A stretch of 64,000 bases of DNA from Parafrankia irregularis (lineage in GTDB: Bacteria; Actinomycetota; Actinomycetes; Frankiales; Frankiaceae): contig NZ_FAOZ01000004.1 of NCBI RefSeq assembly GCF_001536285.1, forward strand, positions 1 through 64,000, read 5' to 3'. A program made the position numbers and the translations under genes. The notes under the pieces were generated by a model, which saw nothing but the letters and a program-made list of their open reading frames with translations, was not told the DNA's origin and did not search any database. The stretch's first letter is position 1; each line of letters begins with the position of its first letter. Below, piece after piece: positions 50,901 through 58,369 of the stretch.

Positions 50901-52529
50901 CAGGTAGTCCGCGACGGTAAGCGAATCCGCACCGGCCGGTGCGCCGGTGCCGGAGCGCGTACTGCCGCCGGTCTGTGCCGGGGCGTAGGGGTGCGCGCCG
51001 GAGTCGGGGTGCATACCGGAGTCGGGGTGCGCACTGTCGTCAAGGCACGCACTGTCGTCAGGGTGCGCACCCGCGTCGAAATGGGCGAACCACGTGGCGC
51101 GCAGGGCGTGGGCGAGAAGCGGCAGCGACCCCGGGTCGGCGACGAAGCCCGCACTCGCTCTCGCGGCGGTGCCCGTGCTCGTCCCTGTCCCTGCCCCTGA
51201 CGTCGTGGTGGCTCCAAGATCGTGAAGGACGAGCTCGACGAGCGCCGGCTCGACCTCGCGGCCCACCGAACGGGCTGGCCGCACCACGATCTCGCGGATG
51301 TCGTCGGCGGCCATCGGCCCGACCACGATCTGGTTGACCTGCAGCGCCTCCACCAGCTCCGGGAAGGCGGCGCACGGCCCGTAGAAGTCGGCCCGCAGGC
51401 CGAGCACCACGACGACATCCCCCATGGCCGTCGCGCACAACGCCCGGACGAACGCCTCCCGCTCGGCATGGTCGTCGCAGTGGGTGAAGATCTCCTCGAA
51501 CTGGTCGACCGCGATGACCATCCGTGGCCGGCGCGTCAGGGCTCCTTGCGATTCCGCCGTGCCCGCCGTGCCCGCTGTGCGTCCTGCTGTGCCGGTGCGA
51601 GCTGTGCGGGATCCGGCCGTCGGCCCGCCGGTGCTGACCGTAGTGTCGCCTCCGGCTGCTCCGGAGCCTGCCGAAGCCACTGACCGGTCGGTCTCGGCCG
51701 ACCGGTCGGTCTCGGCTCGCCCGGCCAGAAGCTCGCCGAGGATCAGTCCGAGTCGCTCCGGCTCGCCCCGCAGGCCGTCGCGAAGCACGCGCGCTATCGC
51801 GGGCATCCCGAATGCCTCGACGGTTCGCTGGACGAGGTTCTCGAGCGGATGCTCGCCGGGTGTCATCACCAGCCGCAGCCATTCACCCGAGCCGCTCACC
51901 GCCCCGCGGGCAAGAGCGGGCAACAGCCCGGCACGCAGCAACGACGACTTCCCGGACCCCGAAGCACCCACGAGCACCAGCGGCCCAGGCCGTGACGCCG
52001 CCGACTCGACCTGGGCGAGGAGATCGGAGACCAGCTGGTCACGCCCGAAGAACCACTGCTGACTCATCTCGTCGAATCCCCGCAGGCCCGGGTACGGGCA
52101 GGCGGCGTCTTCCGCGTCTTGCGCGGGCAACGAGGCGGCGGCCGCGGTTTCCACCGACGACGCCGCGGTCTCCGCCGATGACAACGCGGAGGGAGGTCGA
52201 GCGGTGGCGGCCACGAAGCTTTCCGGTGACGGCGGGAGCGGCGGAGGGCCCTCGATCACCTGGGTCGGCACGGCCTCTTTGACGACCAGCGGAGGCGTCC
52301 GGACCAGCGCCGCCTCTCCTGCAGGCGCTGTGACGTCCTTGGCGTCGGTCGCTGGAGACACCGGGGAGCCGGTCTCCACGTGGCCGGTGGCTTCCACGAC
52401 GCCGGATGTCTCCGATTGCGGCTGCGACGCTGGTCCTGAGGGTGCTCCAGGTCCTCCGAGCCCCGCAGGACCTGGGGGGACCCCGTGGCCCTTGCCGAGG
52501 CCATCATGATCAGAGGCCTCGGATGCCAT
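47928..52529 (-). CDS. nSTAND NTPase with WD40 repeats
   Basis: The 1533-residue protein has a disordered Ala/Ser/Pro N-terminus, then CPYPGLRGFDEMSQQWFFGRD and a Walker A VLVGASGSGKSSLLRAGLLP near residue 190. A Walker B MVIAVDQFEEIFTHCDD follows, with winged-helix/superstructure sequence. A transmembrane helix (LVAALAVLLLVAGALAGVTY) is near residue 755. The rest, from residue about 820, is a WD40 array (VAYSADGSLIATGSDDWTAAIWD and at least ten more) forming one or two propellers. STAND proteins are signalling switches; related ones act in phage defence and in regulated cell death. ATG at 52529 has GAGGG just upstream. Cotranscribed with the NHL protein kinase. Confidence 0.85.
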   Translation of the reverse strand: MASEASDHDGLGKGHGVPPGPAGLGGPGAPSGPASQPQSETSGVVEATGHVETGSPVSPATDAKDVTAPAGEAALVRTPPLVVKEAVPTQVIEGPPPLPPSPESFVAATARPPSALSSAETAASSVETAAAASLPAQDAEDAACPYPGLRGFDEMSQQWFFGRDQLVSDLLAQVESAASRPGPLVLVGASGSGKSSLLRAGLLPALARGAVSGSGEWLRLVMTPGEHPLENLVQRTVEAFGMPAIARVLRDGLRGEPERLGLILGELLAGRAETDRSAETDRSVASAGSGAAGGDTTVSTGGPTAGSRTARTGTAGRTAGTAGTAESQGALTRRPRMVIAVDQFEEIFTHCDDHAEREAFVRALCATAMGDVVVVLGLRADFYGPCAAFPELVEALQVNQIVVGPMAADDIREIVVRPARSVGREVEPALVELVLHDLGATTTSGAGTGTSTGTAARASAGFVADPGSLPLLAHALRATWFAHFDAGAHPDDSACLDDSAHPDSGMHPDSGAHPYAPAQTGGSTRSGTGAPAGADSLTVADYLRVGGLTGAIAQTAEAAYARLDAEAQQAVRPLLMRMIRVGENGADTRRRVSRATLLAEVPSAAAATVLDVLVDARLVEADAEGERDSLQIAHEALLRSWPRLREWLDMDRTGAVASQQLSDAAEVWERNGRDPSYLFAGSRLAAAREWVGELAQVGDLAQAAVGELAKAGVGGGRVLSEAARRFFDESVRAEAERQRAAARRARRLRQLVAALAVLLLVAGALAGVTYDQGVSSARERDRALSQRIAAQADAARRDNPALAAQLALVALRTADTPEARGAVLSAFNGGAGVPSRYLAHTKSAGTVAYSADGSLIATGSDDWTAAIWDARDPRRTTPLARIPDERGGGHGRAVKAVAFNRDGTVLATGGADGLTKLWDISGISDRTSLPDRTSLSDHAAPKLLTTLEKADTEVYALAFSPTSDQLAVGGYGNTAYLFDVADPRRPVKAGELFLHRAPIMAVEYGPDGRYLAAGDRGGSALVWSVADPGNPLPVAALFEDGGPSEDQAGAVRAIAFADGGRTVYTAGLSGYVRKFTGADPMHLTYASRGSSGTAGLTTVAAAPSGPSGSPGSPGSSGGLVAIAGNRFLGVSIYDLDVSDERLTFLQEGPNVWDVAFSPDGTRLASVSADGALRVWEMPGPALIGRNGGQQELAVSPATGVVAVTADEAVELWDVTDTYAPRLLSAVADVLVDDNDLTGSAAFSPDGRLLAVGTISNLVLYDITDPGRPRRLAAVEGPPGGSSRVLFSPDGRTLAVGGFSTNPGVGFESRVETWDVTDPTGPRRLASVAGHRSVVRFLDFSPDGRSLVSAADRSVRIWDVSDPRRLRPRSELPEFPGGVWEVRFAPDGRSLAVGAAGPFATTWDVTDPARPRQLADLPGHTIGVLTVAYSPDGRYLVTGSNDNTVRVWDVTDRDDPKLVEKLARSAGDQAGVVAIAFTRDGQRLVGAVATEPGVVWDLDVDRVGNRICERAGVGITEAEWRQFVPDLPYDPPCD

Positions 52530-52661
52530 GGGACCCTCGTTTCCGCCGCCAAATCGGAATCGTCCGTGTCGTAACCAATTGTGCACTCAGGCGATCCGAC
52601 CGGGGCGTCGGTCGGCTGATCAGCGGAACGGTCCGGGGGCTGCGGCCGACGTATCTCGTGG

Positions 52662-54725
52662 TCAGCCACCCGGGGCCAGGTTTCCCTCGGGCCCATGCCT
52701 GCGAGAGAAGAAGCCGGGCGGGCCAGTCGCCAGACTCCCCGGCGCCCACGCCGCCAGTGCCGGCACCTGCCCACGGCCGAACCGACCCGGTCCAGCCGCC
52801 CAGACCCCTCGATCCAGGTGCTCGACCAGGCTGTGAAAACTTCCCGTCCCCCAGCGGCCGGATGGGGCGCAGCGTCCTGTAGCATGACCTCCAGTTCGAC
52901 AGTCGCAGGTCCGGGGCACCGGCTCAGGCGATCTGGAAAAGACATTTGGAGCAAGGCCATCCGATCCTCTAGGATGGGCAGCACACAACTGAAGATGAAC
53001 ATGGTCCCGTGGTGAAGTCTGGAGTTCACGCCGCCCTGTCAAGGCGGAGGTCGCGGGTTCGAATCCCGTCGGGACCGCGTTTTTTGAGCACCACATGCAA
53101 GACATGGGCAGGTAGCTCAGTCGGTACGAGCGTCCGCCTGAAAAGCGGAAGGTCGGCGGTTCGACCCCGCCCCTGCCCACAGGATCTGGCACAACCCGAA
53201 CCATGTCCTGGTCGGGAATGCGGAACGTCGGCGTGATGTCCGACCGCGATCTTACACGGATCTCTTCGATCAGTGCGTGTAGGACTGCCCTGCGTAGGGG
53301 TTTGCCGCCTTCTTTCGCTGGAGCTCCCGCCAGCAAGGTCAAGATGAGATCCTGGATGTCGTCGATCTTCGCGAGTGGCACCGGATCGGGCGGTTCCTCC
53401 ACCATCTCAATTTTGATCTTGTCGTGTTCGTCCTGGACCTGGCCGAGTTGCGTCGCCAGTTCCCGGATGCGTTCTCCGCAGGTCTCGTCAGGCATGGTGC
53501 CTGCCTCGAACGCGGTCTGGTACTTGCGGATCTTGCCGCGGATCGCGTTGATCTGGCCTTCCAGCCGGGCGAGGTGTTCGCCGTGGTCTTTCTGGGGTTC
53601 CGCCGTTCTCGTCTGGTGGGCGGCGATGGCGGCGTCGAAGATCGTCGAGTTGCTGTAGGTCCTGATGAGAGCGTTGAGGACGGCGTCCTCGAGGGCCTCC
53701 GCGGGCAGCCGGTCGTTGTCGCAGCGGCTCTTGCCGAAGCGTTGCCGGTTGTGGCAGATGTAGTAGCGGTACTCGCGGGATCGTCCGTGCGCGAGGGCTC
53801 CGGTGTAGGCGGCGTTGCAGCGGTCGCAGACGACGCGGCCGGTGAGTTCGTACTCGGCGGGGTTCGAAGCGCGCAAGCTGTGATCTCTGGATCGGGCGTC
53901 GAGGGTCTTCGCGGCCTTGGCGAACGTCTCGCTGTCGACCAGAGGTGTGTGCGGGGCTGGGTGCCAGGAACCGTCGTAGTAGATCTCCCCGGTGTAGACG
54001 CGGTTCCGGAGCAGGGTCGTGATGTAGCGGTCGGACCAGAGTCCTCCGTCGCGGGTTCGCAGCCCCTTCTCGTTGAGATGGTTCGCGATCGCCTTGCTGC
54101 CGAGACGGCGCCGGGTGTACAGGTGGAAGATTTCCTCGATGACGAGCGCCTGATCGGGTACGGGGACGAGGAAGAGCTTGTTCTCGTCCACGGTGTAGCC
54201 GTATGGCGTCCTGCCGGCGTGCCATCCACCCTTGGCGGACTTCGCGCGCAGCGCCTTGCGAATCCGGTCGATCATCGCGGCGCGTTCGAACTCGGCGAAC
54301 ATGCCCAGAATCTGCATCAGCATGCGCCCGATGTGGGTGGATGTGTCGAACGGCTCGGTGGCCGATCTGAACGTGACGCCGGTCTTGTCGAGCTCGTCGA
54401 CGATCTGGCAGAGAACCCGTAGCGAGCGGGCGATGCGGTCGACCCGGTAGACGAGAAGGACGTCGTAGCGGTGGGCTCGGGCATCCGATATTGCCTGGAG
54501 CAGCCCTGGGCGGTCCATGGTGGCACCGGACTTGCGGTCGCGATAAATCTTGACGATGGTCCAGCCTGGCTGGCTCGCGACGAACTTCCTCAGCCCGGCT
54601 TCCTGCCCGTCCAGGGAATAGGGCTGGTTCTCTTCATCGGTCGAGGCCCGGAGGGAAAGCGCCACCCGGACAGTCGGTTGCGGCATGGCTGAAGCCCACA
54701 GGGTGCCGGAGTCCGGCGTGGTCAT
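52662..54725 (-). CDS. large serine recombinase (integrase) of an integrated element
   Basis: The protein has a resolvase domain: VALSLRAST with the catalytic Ser, YSLDGQEAGL, LLVYRVDRIARS, and LMQILGMFAEFERAAMIDR. A recombinase domain follows (RTPYGYTVDENK), then a zinc ribbon (VVCDRCNAAYTGA...YICHNRQRFGKSRCDN) and a coiled coil. The frame has no stop until 52662 because it runs antisense through tRNA-Phe (GRGGVEPPTFRFSGGRSY) and tRNA-Asp (VPTGFEPATS). The functional enzyme probably ends near 53180-53200, about 510 residues after ATG 54725. The extension is a by-product of integration. ATG 54725 overlaps a small upstream reading frame; ATG 54686 is another possible start. Confidence 0.85.
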   Translation of the reverse strand: MTTPDSGTLWASAMPQPTVRVALSLRASTDEENQPYSLDGQEAGLRKFVASQPGWTIVKIYRDRKSGATMDRPGLLQAISDARAHRYDVLLVYRVDRIARSLRVLCQIVDELDKTGVTFRSATEPFDTSTHIGRMLMQILGMFAEFERAAMIDRIRKALRAKSAKGGWHAGRTPYGYTVDENKLFLVPVPDQALVIEEIFHLYTRRRLGSKAIANHLNEKGLRTRDGGLWSDRYITTLLRNRVYTGEIYYDGSWHPAPHTPLVDSETFAKAAKTLDARSRDHSLRASNPAEYELTGRVVCDRCNAAYTGALAHGRSREYRYYICHNRQRFGKSRCDNDRLPAEALEDAVLNALIRTYSNSTIFDAAIAAHQTRTAEPQKDHGEHLARLEGQINAIRGKIRKYQTAFEAGTMPDETCGERIRELATQLGQVQDEHDKIKIEMVEEPPDPVPLAKIDDIQDLILTLLAGAPAKEGGKPLRRAVLHALIEEIRVRSRSDITPTFRIPDQDMVRVVPDPVGRGGVEPPTFRFSGGRSYRLSYLPMSCMWCSKNAVPTGFEPATSALTGRRELQTSPRDHVHLQLCAAHPRGSDGLAPNVFSRSPEPVPRTCDCRTGGHATGRCAPSGRWGTGSFHSLVEHLDRGVWAAGPGRFGRGQVPALAAWAPGSLATGPPGFFSRRHGPEGNLAPGG
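52946..52975 (+). promoter_or_regulatory. promoter of the tRNA-Asp/tRNA-Phe pair
   Basis: TTGGAG (52946-52951) and TAGGAT (52970-52975) are separated by 18 bases and lie 28 bases before tRNA-Asp. They match the actinobacterial housekeeping sigma consensus reasonably well. Confidence 0.5.
53003..53077 (+). tRNA. tRNA-Asp (GUC)
   Basis: Acceptor GGTCCCG pairs with CGGGACC, the anticodon loop is CTGTCAA (GUC) on stem CCGCC/GGCGG, and the T-arm is GCGGG-TTCGAAT-CCCGT. The discriminator base is G. A run of seven T follows at 53080. Confidence 0.93.
53106..53179 (+). tRNA. tRNA-Phe (GAA), integration site of the element to its right
   Basis: Acceptor GGGCAGG pairs with CCTGCCC, the anticodon loop is CTGAAAA (GAA) and the T-arm is GGCGG-TTCGACC-CCGCC. 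A serine recombinase gene begins its 3' end right here on the opposite strand and reads through the tRNA, so the 3' half is the likely left attachment site. The tRNA itself appears intact. Confidence 0.9.
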
Positions 54726-54808
54726 TCGTCGCCCCGGCTGTCGCCGGTTGCAGGGTTGCGGTGTGGGTGGTGTTCCCCTGCCAGTTGCAGGGGAAGTGTG
54801 TGGGACAT
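54722..54808 (-). CDS. 28-residue leader frame coupled to the recombinase start
   Basis: ATG at 54808, preceded by GAGAGAAG, opens a 28-codon frame (SHTLPLQLAGEHHPHRNP in part) whose TGA overlaps the recombinase ATG as ATGA. The recombinase start has no good ribosome site, so translational coupling through this small frame is plausible. No similarity is recognised. Confidence 0.35.
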   Translation of the reverse strand: MSHTLPLQLAGEHHPHRNPATGDSRGDE

Positions 54809-54886
54809 CGGCTTCTCTCGGTCCTGTCCTGTGGAGTGATGTCGTCGGATCGGCGACGGCGATTTTCGCTCGCCGTATTGGTGGTG

Positions 54887-55006
54887 TCAAATTGTCTCAA
54901 TTTCCGGAGTTATTCCCTGATGGGGAACGGACCCGTCGGGCGGGAAATTCAGGGCGATGAGGTCGGCGAGAAACTGAACGGCATCGGTGAATTGCTGGGG
55001 AGTCAT
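54887..55006 (-). CDS. possible 39-residue peptide upstream of the recombinase
   Basis: ATG at 55006 opens TPQQFTDAVQFLADLIALNF and ends in TGA at 54887. The amphipathic, non-repetitive composition looks protein-like and codon use is AT-richer than the chromosome. No ribosome site stands out. Excisionase-type genes often lie here in such elements, but the peptide is too short for a known Xis. Confidence 0.3.
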   Translation of the reverse strand: MTPQQFTDAVQFLADLIALNFPPDGSVPHQGITPEIETI

Positions 55007-55245
55007 CGTGGTGAGGAGGGCCGGGCGCAGGGGAGGTAACCCGGAGATCGACCTGCCCGCCTTTGGCGGTGGCGGGCTGGGCGCCGCCGGTTGGTGCGGA
55101 GCGGGTCCGTCAGGGGCCTGCTGGGTACGACGAGTGGATCTGCGGGGCCGGGTGGGTTCCGTTCCGAACTCCTCGGAGAGATCTGCCGGGCCCGCGCCGC
55201 ACCCCTGACTCCCACCAGCGGAGAGACACGATTCTGACGAGGGAG

Positions 55246-55303
55246 TCTGACGGTGATCTGACTGTTGTTGCGTCTGCAACTTGTGTCAGATCACCGTCAG
55301 ATC
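55246..55303. repeat. 17-bp inverted repeat with nested hairpin (iteron pair)
   Basis: TCTGACGGTGATCTGAC at 55246-55262 and its exact complement at 55285-55301 flank a 22-base loop that itself contains GTTGC-GTCT-GCAAC. The whole can form a long cruciform. The arms contain the same 11-bp unit found in the array at 55788-55950. Confidence 0.75.
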
Positions 55304-55787
55304 ATGTTCTTGCAGGTCAGAGCCTCTGTCAGGCCTGTTGGCGGGGTGCAGGCGGGGGCAGGCAGTGGGCGCGAGAGGAAGGGTGTCCGCAGGCGCGGTG
55401 ACGTGGGGCCACCGGATGCCTGGGCGGCGCGAGTGTTGTGGAGGGCGACGAGACTGAGAGGGGATCAGTCGGTTGCCGTGTCGGCCGGAGAGGAGAGAGG
55501 CGGCGAGGCGGGTCGTGGCGCGGACGGCGGTGACGAGGTGGATGGCAGTGGCGGTGTCCACGAGCGGGTCGTCCGCCGCGCCGGCGGGTACGGACCGCGA
55601 CGAAGCCTCTCGCCCGGGGGTGGTCGTTTTTCGTGAGGGCACTGAGATTGCGGAGAAACGTGTGCGGCGTGGCCGGTAGGGCGGACGGCCGATGATGATT
55701 CTGGTGTCGCGTTCAGGTAGCGCGGGACAACCGAGGTGGCGGCTGGCGGCCGGGGTGGCTGCTCGGGTCCGAGTGAACTCCAGGGCG
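55304..55787. other. gap between iteron clusters, no gene seen
   Basis: This stretch separates the two repeat clusters of the element. Several short open frames on both strands exist, but none has a ribosome site and recognised domain. One minus-strand frame contains LVDTATAIHLVTAVRATTRL, which might be a gene remnant. I annotate nothing here with confidence. Confidence 0.4.
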
Positions 55788-55950
55788 TCTGACGGTGATC
55801 TGACACAGATCTGACACAGATCTGACACCTGATCATTCTTCGTCTTCGGAGGTGATGTGTCAGATCACCGTCAGATCACCGTCAGATCGCTTCCGGACGC
55901 TCTTTGACGCCGTCTACCTGGGCGTGGACGAGTGTCAGATCACCGTCAGA
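55788..55950. repeat. iteron-like array of 11-bp GTCAGATC repeats
   Basis: TCTGACGGTGATCTGAC at 55788 is followed by two tandem ACAGATCTGAC units (55805-55826). Across a 24-base spacer lie GTCAGATCACC twice plus GTCAGATC (55859-55888), and a further copy GTCAGATCACCGTCAGA at 55934. The 11-bp period equals about one helical turn, as in initiator or repressor iterons. It lies before the Replic_Relax gene of the element and is a candidate replication origin, transfer origin or master operator. Confidence 0.7.
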
Positions 55951-56100
55951 TGCGGTGTGGCTTCCTGGGAGCCGACGGAACACCGGCTCCAGAAATGGGA
56001 GACATCCATCTTGCTGCGCGACACTGACAACGCCCCGGCGTCATCGTTGGATCGGCCTGAGATCGTCCTGGCGCTGACGGAATCCCAGGGAGGATCGGGG

Positions 56101-56709
56101 GTGAACGGCGCCGATACCCCGACGCGGGCGGATCGGTGGTTCGGTCCGCGGGAGACGCGGGCGGAGGTGACCGGGCCGCGGACACTATTGGCGGCCCGGA
56201 GCGCCACGGGGGAGTTTCTTCCGCGTTCGTGGGAGCCGAACGCGTGCAAAGCCGAGGAGGTGGGGATGGTGATCCCGGCGCTGTGTCATAGCGCTGCCAC
56301 GCCGGCCCCCTCCTGTCGCGGGGACATCGCCGACCTCGGCGAGGAGATACCGATCGGATTTAGCGATGTGTTCGCCAGTTTGCCGGCCGCACAGGCGGCC
56401 GAACGGAAAGTGATCAGCCCGAGATGCGGCCGCCTGCCGAAGGTGCATCATTCGCGGGGTGCGGCGTTGGCCCAGGTGCCTGCCTCTGTGCGGCCCCCCT
56501 CCGGCGGGGATGTACCCCTTCCCTCCGGCGGCCCCTCCGCCGGGGGCTCCGACGAAAGACCGGAGCAGGACACGGCGCTGACGGCTGTGGATCGCCTGCT
56601 GATCGACCAGGCCGACACCGCCGCGTCTCGGGTCACCACAAACCGGCACACCCGCGTGCTCGAAGCCGGGCGTGGTCTCCGGCTCGCGCCGGTGGGAGGC
56701 GGCCAGTGA
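56101..56709 (+). CDS. hypothetical protein of the element
   Basis: GTG at 56101 has an excellent AGGGAGG six bases upstream, and the TGA overlaps the next start as GTGA. The 202-residue product has no recognised domain. Two cysteine-containing blocks (NACKAEEVGMVIPALCHS, PAPSCRGDIADLGEE) and a Pro/Gly/Ser linker are followed by a C-terminal helix-like segment (LTAVDRLLIDQADTAASRV). Upstream in-frame sequence from 55852 consists of iteron DNA and is rejected as coding. The coupling to the replication-relaxation gene suggests a role in element maintenance or transfer. Confidence 0.6.
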   Translation: MNGADTPTRADRWFGPRETRAEVTGPRTLLAARSATGEFLPRSWEPNACKAEEVGMVIPALCHSAATPAPSCRGDIADLGEEIPIGFSDVFASLPAAQAAERKVISPRCGRLPKVHHSRGAALAQVPASVRPPSGGDVPLPSGGPSAGGSDERPEQDTALTAVDRLLIDQADTAASRVTTNRHTRVLEAGRGLRLAPVGGGQ

Positions 56710-57701
56710 GCGGCGCCGAGCAGCGGCTGCTGGCGGTGGCCGGGCGGGTGACCAGCCGGGACCGATGGATGCTCGCGATGCTGTACGAACACCGGGTCCT
56801 GACCAGCCACCAACTGACCCGCCTCGCGTTCCGCGGTGACCGCATGGCCCGGATGCGCCTGACGACCCTGCACCGGCTCCAGGCCGTCGACAGGATGCGC
56901 CTCTACTACGGCCAAGGCCGCGGCACTGGCCCCTACCACTACATGCTCGGGCCGGTCGGCGCGGCGATTCTTGCCGCCGAGCGCGGCCAGAGCATCGCCG
57001 ACCTCGGCTACCGCCGCGACAAGCTGCACGCCTGGATGAGCTCGCCACACCTCGGCCACCTTGTCGGCGTCAACACCGTCTTCACCGCCTGGGCGTACGC
57101 CAGCCGCACCCGCCCCGACAACGAAGGACTGACCGTCTGGTGGTCCGAACGGCGTACCGCCACCCTGTGGCAGAAATGGATCCGCCCGGACGGCTACGGA
57201 ACCTGGCAGACCGCCCAGCGCCGGCTCGACTTCTTCCTCGAGTTCGACACCGGCAGCGAATCCCTCTCCCAGGTCGTCCGCAAGATCCCCGGTTACACGA
57301 GGCTCGCCGCTTCCAGCAACCTGATCAGCCCGGTCCTGATCTGGCTGCCGTCCGCGTCGCGGGAGCGGGAACTACGAGCCCGGCTCGCCACGGCCCCGAC
57401 GGGTGTCGTCGTCGTCACTGCCGCCCCCGACCCCCTGACCGCCCCGGCGACCGCGGCCGACCCGCCTGACCTCGCCCCTGCCCGGCGGGTGTGGTTGCCG
57501 CTGCACACCGCCATCCGCACCGACCTCGACGGACTTGCCACCCGCTACGGCATTTCGATCCCCGCCCGCTCCCCAGCCGACGACCCCGACCCGCACGGCG
57601 ACTACGAGGACCACGAGGACGAGGTCGAGACGGACCCGGCACCAACGCCCCGCCTACCCGCGCCGCGGTTCGGGCCGCGGTCGCCCCTCGGTCCGGCGTG
57701 A
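56706..57701 (+). CDS. replication-relaxation family protein (Replic_Relax)
   Basis: The 331-residue protein has an N-terminal winged helix (LAMLYEHRVLTSHQLTRLAF with RMARMRLTTLHRLQ) and the conserved middle block YHYMLGPVGAAILAAERGQ, LHAWMSSPHLGHLVGVNTVFT. A nuclease-like core (DFFLEFDTGSESLSQVVRKI and YTRLAASS) follows. This matches Replic_Relax proteins found on actinobacterial plasmids and integrative elements, where they are linked to plasmid relaxation or transfer. The GTG start overlaps the previous stop. The C-terminal 50 residues are acidic and Pro-rich. It supports the view that the element is or was a plasmid-like integrative element. Confidence 0.82.
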   Translation: MSGAEQRLLAVAGRVTSRDRWMLAMLYEHRVLTSHQLTRLAFRGDRMARMRLTTLHRLQAVDRMRLYYGQGRGTGPYHYMLGPVGAAILAAERGQSIADLGYRRDKLHAWMSSPHLGHLVGVNTVFTAWAYASRTRPDNEGLTVWWSERRTATLWQKWIRPDGYGTWQTAQRRLDFFLEFDTGSESLSQVVRKIPGYTRLAASSNLISPVLIWLPSASRERELRARLATAPTGVVVVTAAPDPLTAPATAADPPDLAPARRVWLPLHTAIRTDLDGLATRYGISIPARSPADDPDPHGDYEDHEDEVETDPAPTPRLPAPRFGPRSPLGPA

Positions 57702-58369
57702 GCCGCCTTGCCGTTGGACACGCCGCGCACCGTGCTGGCTGCTGTTGGCGCAGTCGAGGCCGCCTCTGGGCGCTGGGGCGCCCAGGGGCAACCCCGGAGA
57801 ACGAAGATTCGTGTTCCACGCCCCGCACGTCACGGGCATTACCCATGCTGGAATTCGTATACGCGAACGCGATATGAATATGATGGGCGTGGGTGCCCGG
57901 CTCGCTGTTTCGTGGGAAATTTTCCCGCCTCGGTCGGCCCGGCGAGCCGCGTGTACCGGAGTCCTCTCCTGCCATGCAGGGCGAAGCGAAACCCCCACCC
58001 TCCGTTGTACCCTCCATTATTCCTGCGGATATCTACTCCAATATTCCCTCCAATTAGGGGCGGAGGGGGAGTTGGATGGTAAAAGCACAGGTCAGCCGGC
58101 CTGCGGCCCCCTCCGATGGTCGGCCAGGCTACGCCGCCCGGGGCCTGGAAAACTCGTGCGGCGGCCCGGCGCCCGCGCTGGGGGCGGACACCGGGCCACC
58201 ACGGTGTTCCGCATCCGGGCGGCTATCAGGCCTGGCAGGGCGCCGGTTCTTGGTGCTGTCGGCGGCCTCTGCCCGCGATGCCACGTGGACCCAGGCCGCC
58301 GGCGGCGCCGGTCTGCTTTCAGAGTCTCGGCGGCTTCCCGCCGGGCCATCCGCGGTCGCAGCCGTGCCG
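57702..58369. other. non-coding gap with an inverted repeat
   Basis: This 668-bp gap lies between the convergent Replic_Relax and methyltransferase genes. No gene is evident. An AT-richer patch at 57840-57885 holds a near-perfect dyad, ATTCGTATACGCG and CGCGATATGAAT, around AA (57853-57879). It resembles the TACG/CGTA dyad before the XRE gene and may be an operator. Another AT-rich patch is at 58010-58060. Confidence 0.45.

Noticed and set aside
53203-54422. Plus-strand frames over the recombinase (for example 53424-54422)
   Set aside because: They are exact antisense shadows of the recombinase, whose resolvase and zinc-ribbon motifs are unambiguous.
54811-54890. TTG at 54890 as recombinase start
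   Set aside because: It has no ribosome site and would add an unconserved 55-residue stretch; ATG 54725 is closer to the resolvase domain.
55246-55950. CRISPR array
   Set aside because: Repeats are 11-17 bp, partly inverted and without regular unique spacers, and no cas gene is nearby.
55852-56100. Upstream extension of the hypothetical gene to 55852
   Set aside because: It is made of the iteron repeats (CQITVRSPSD-type peptides), and a strong ribosome site sits directly before GTG 56101.
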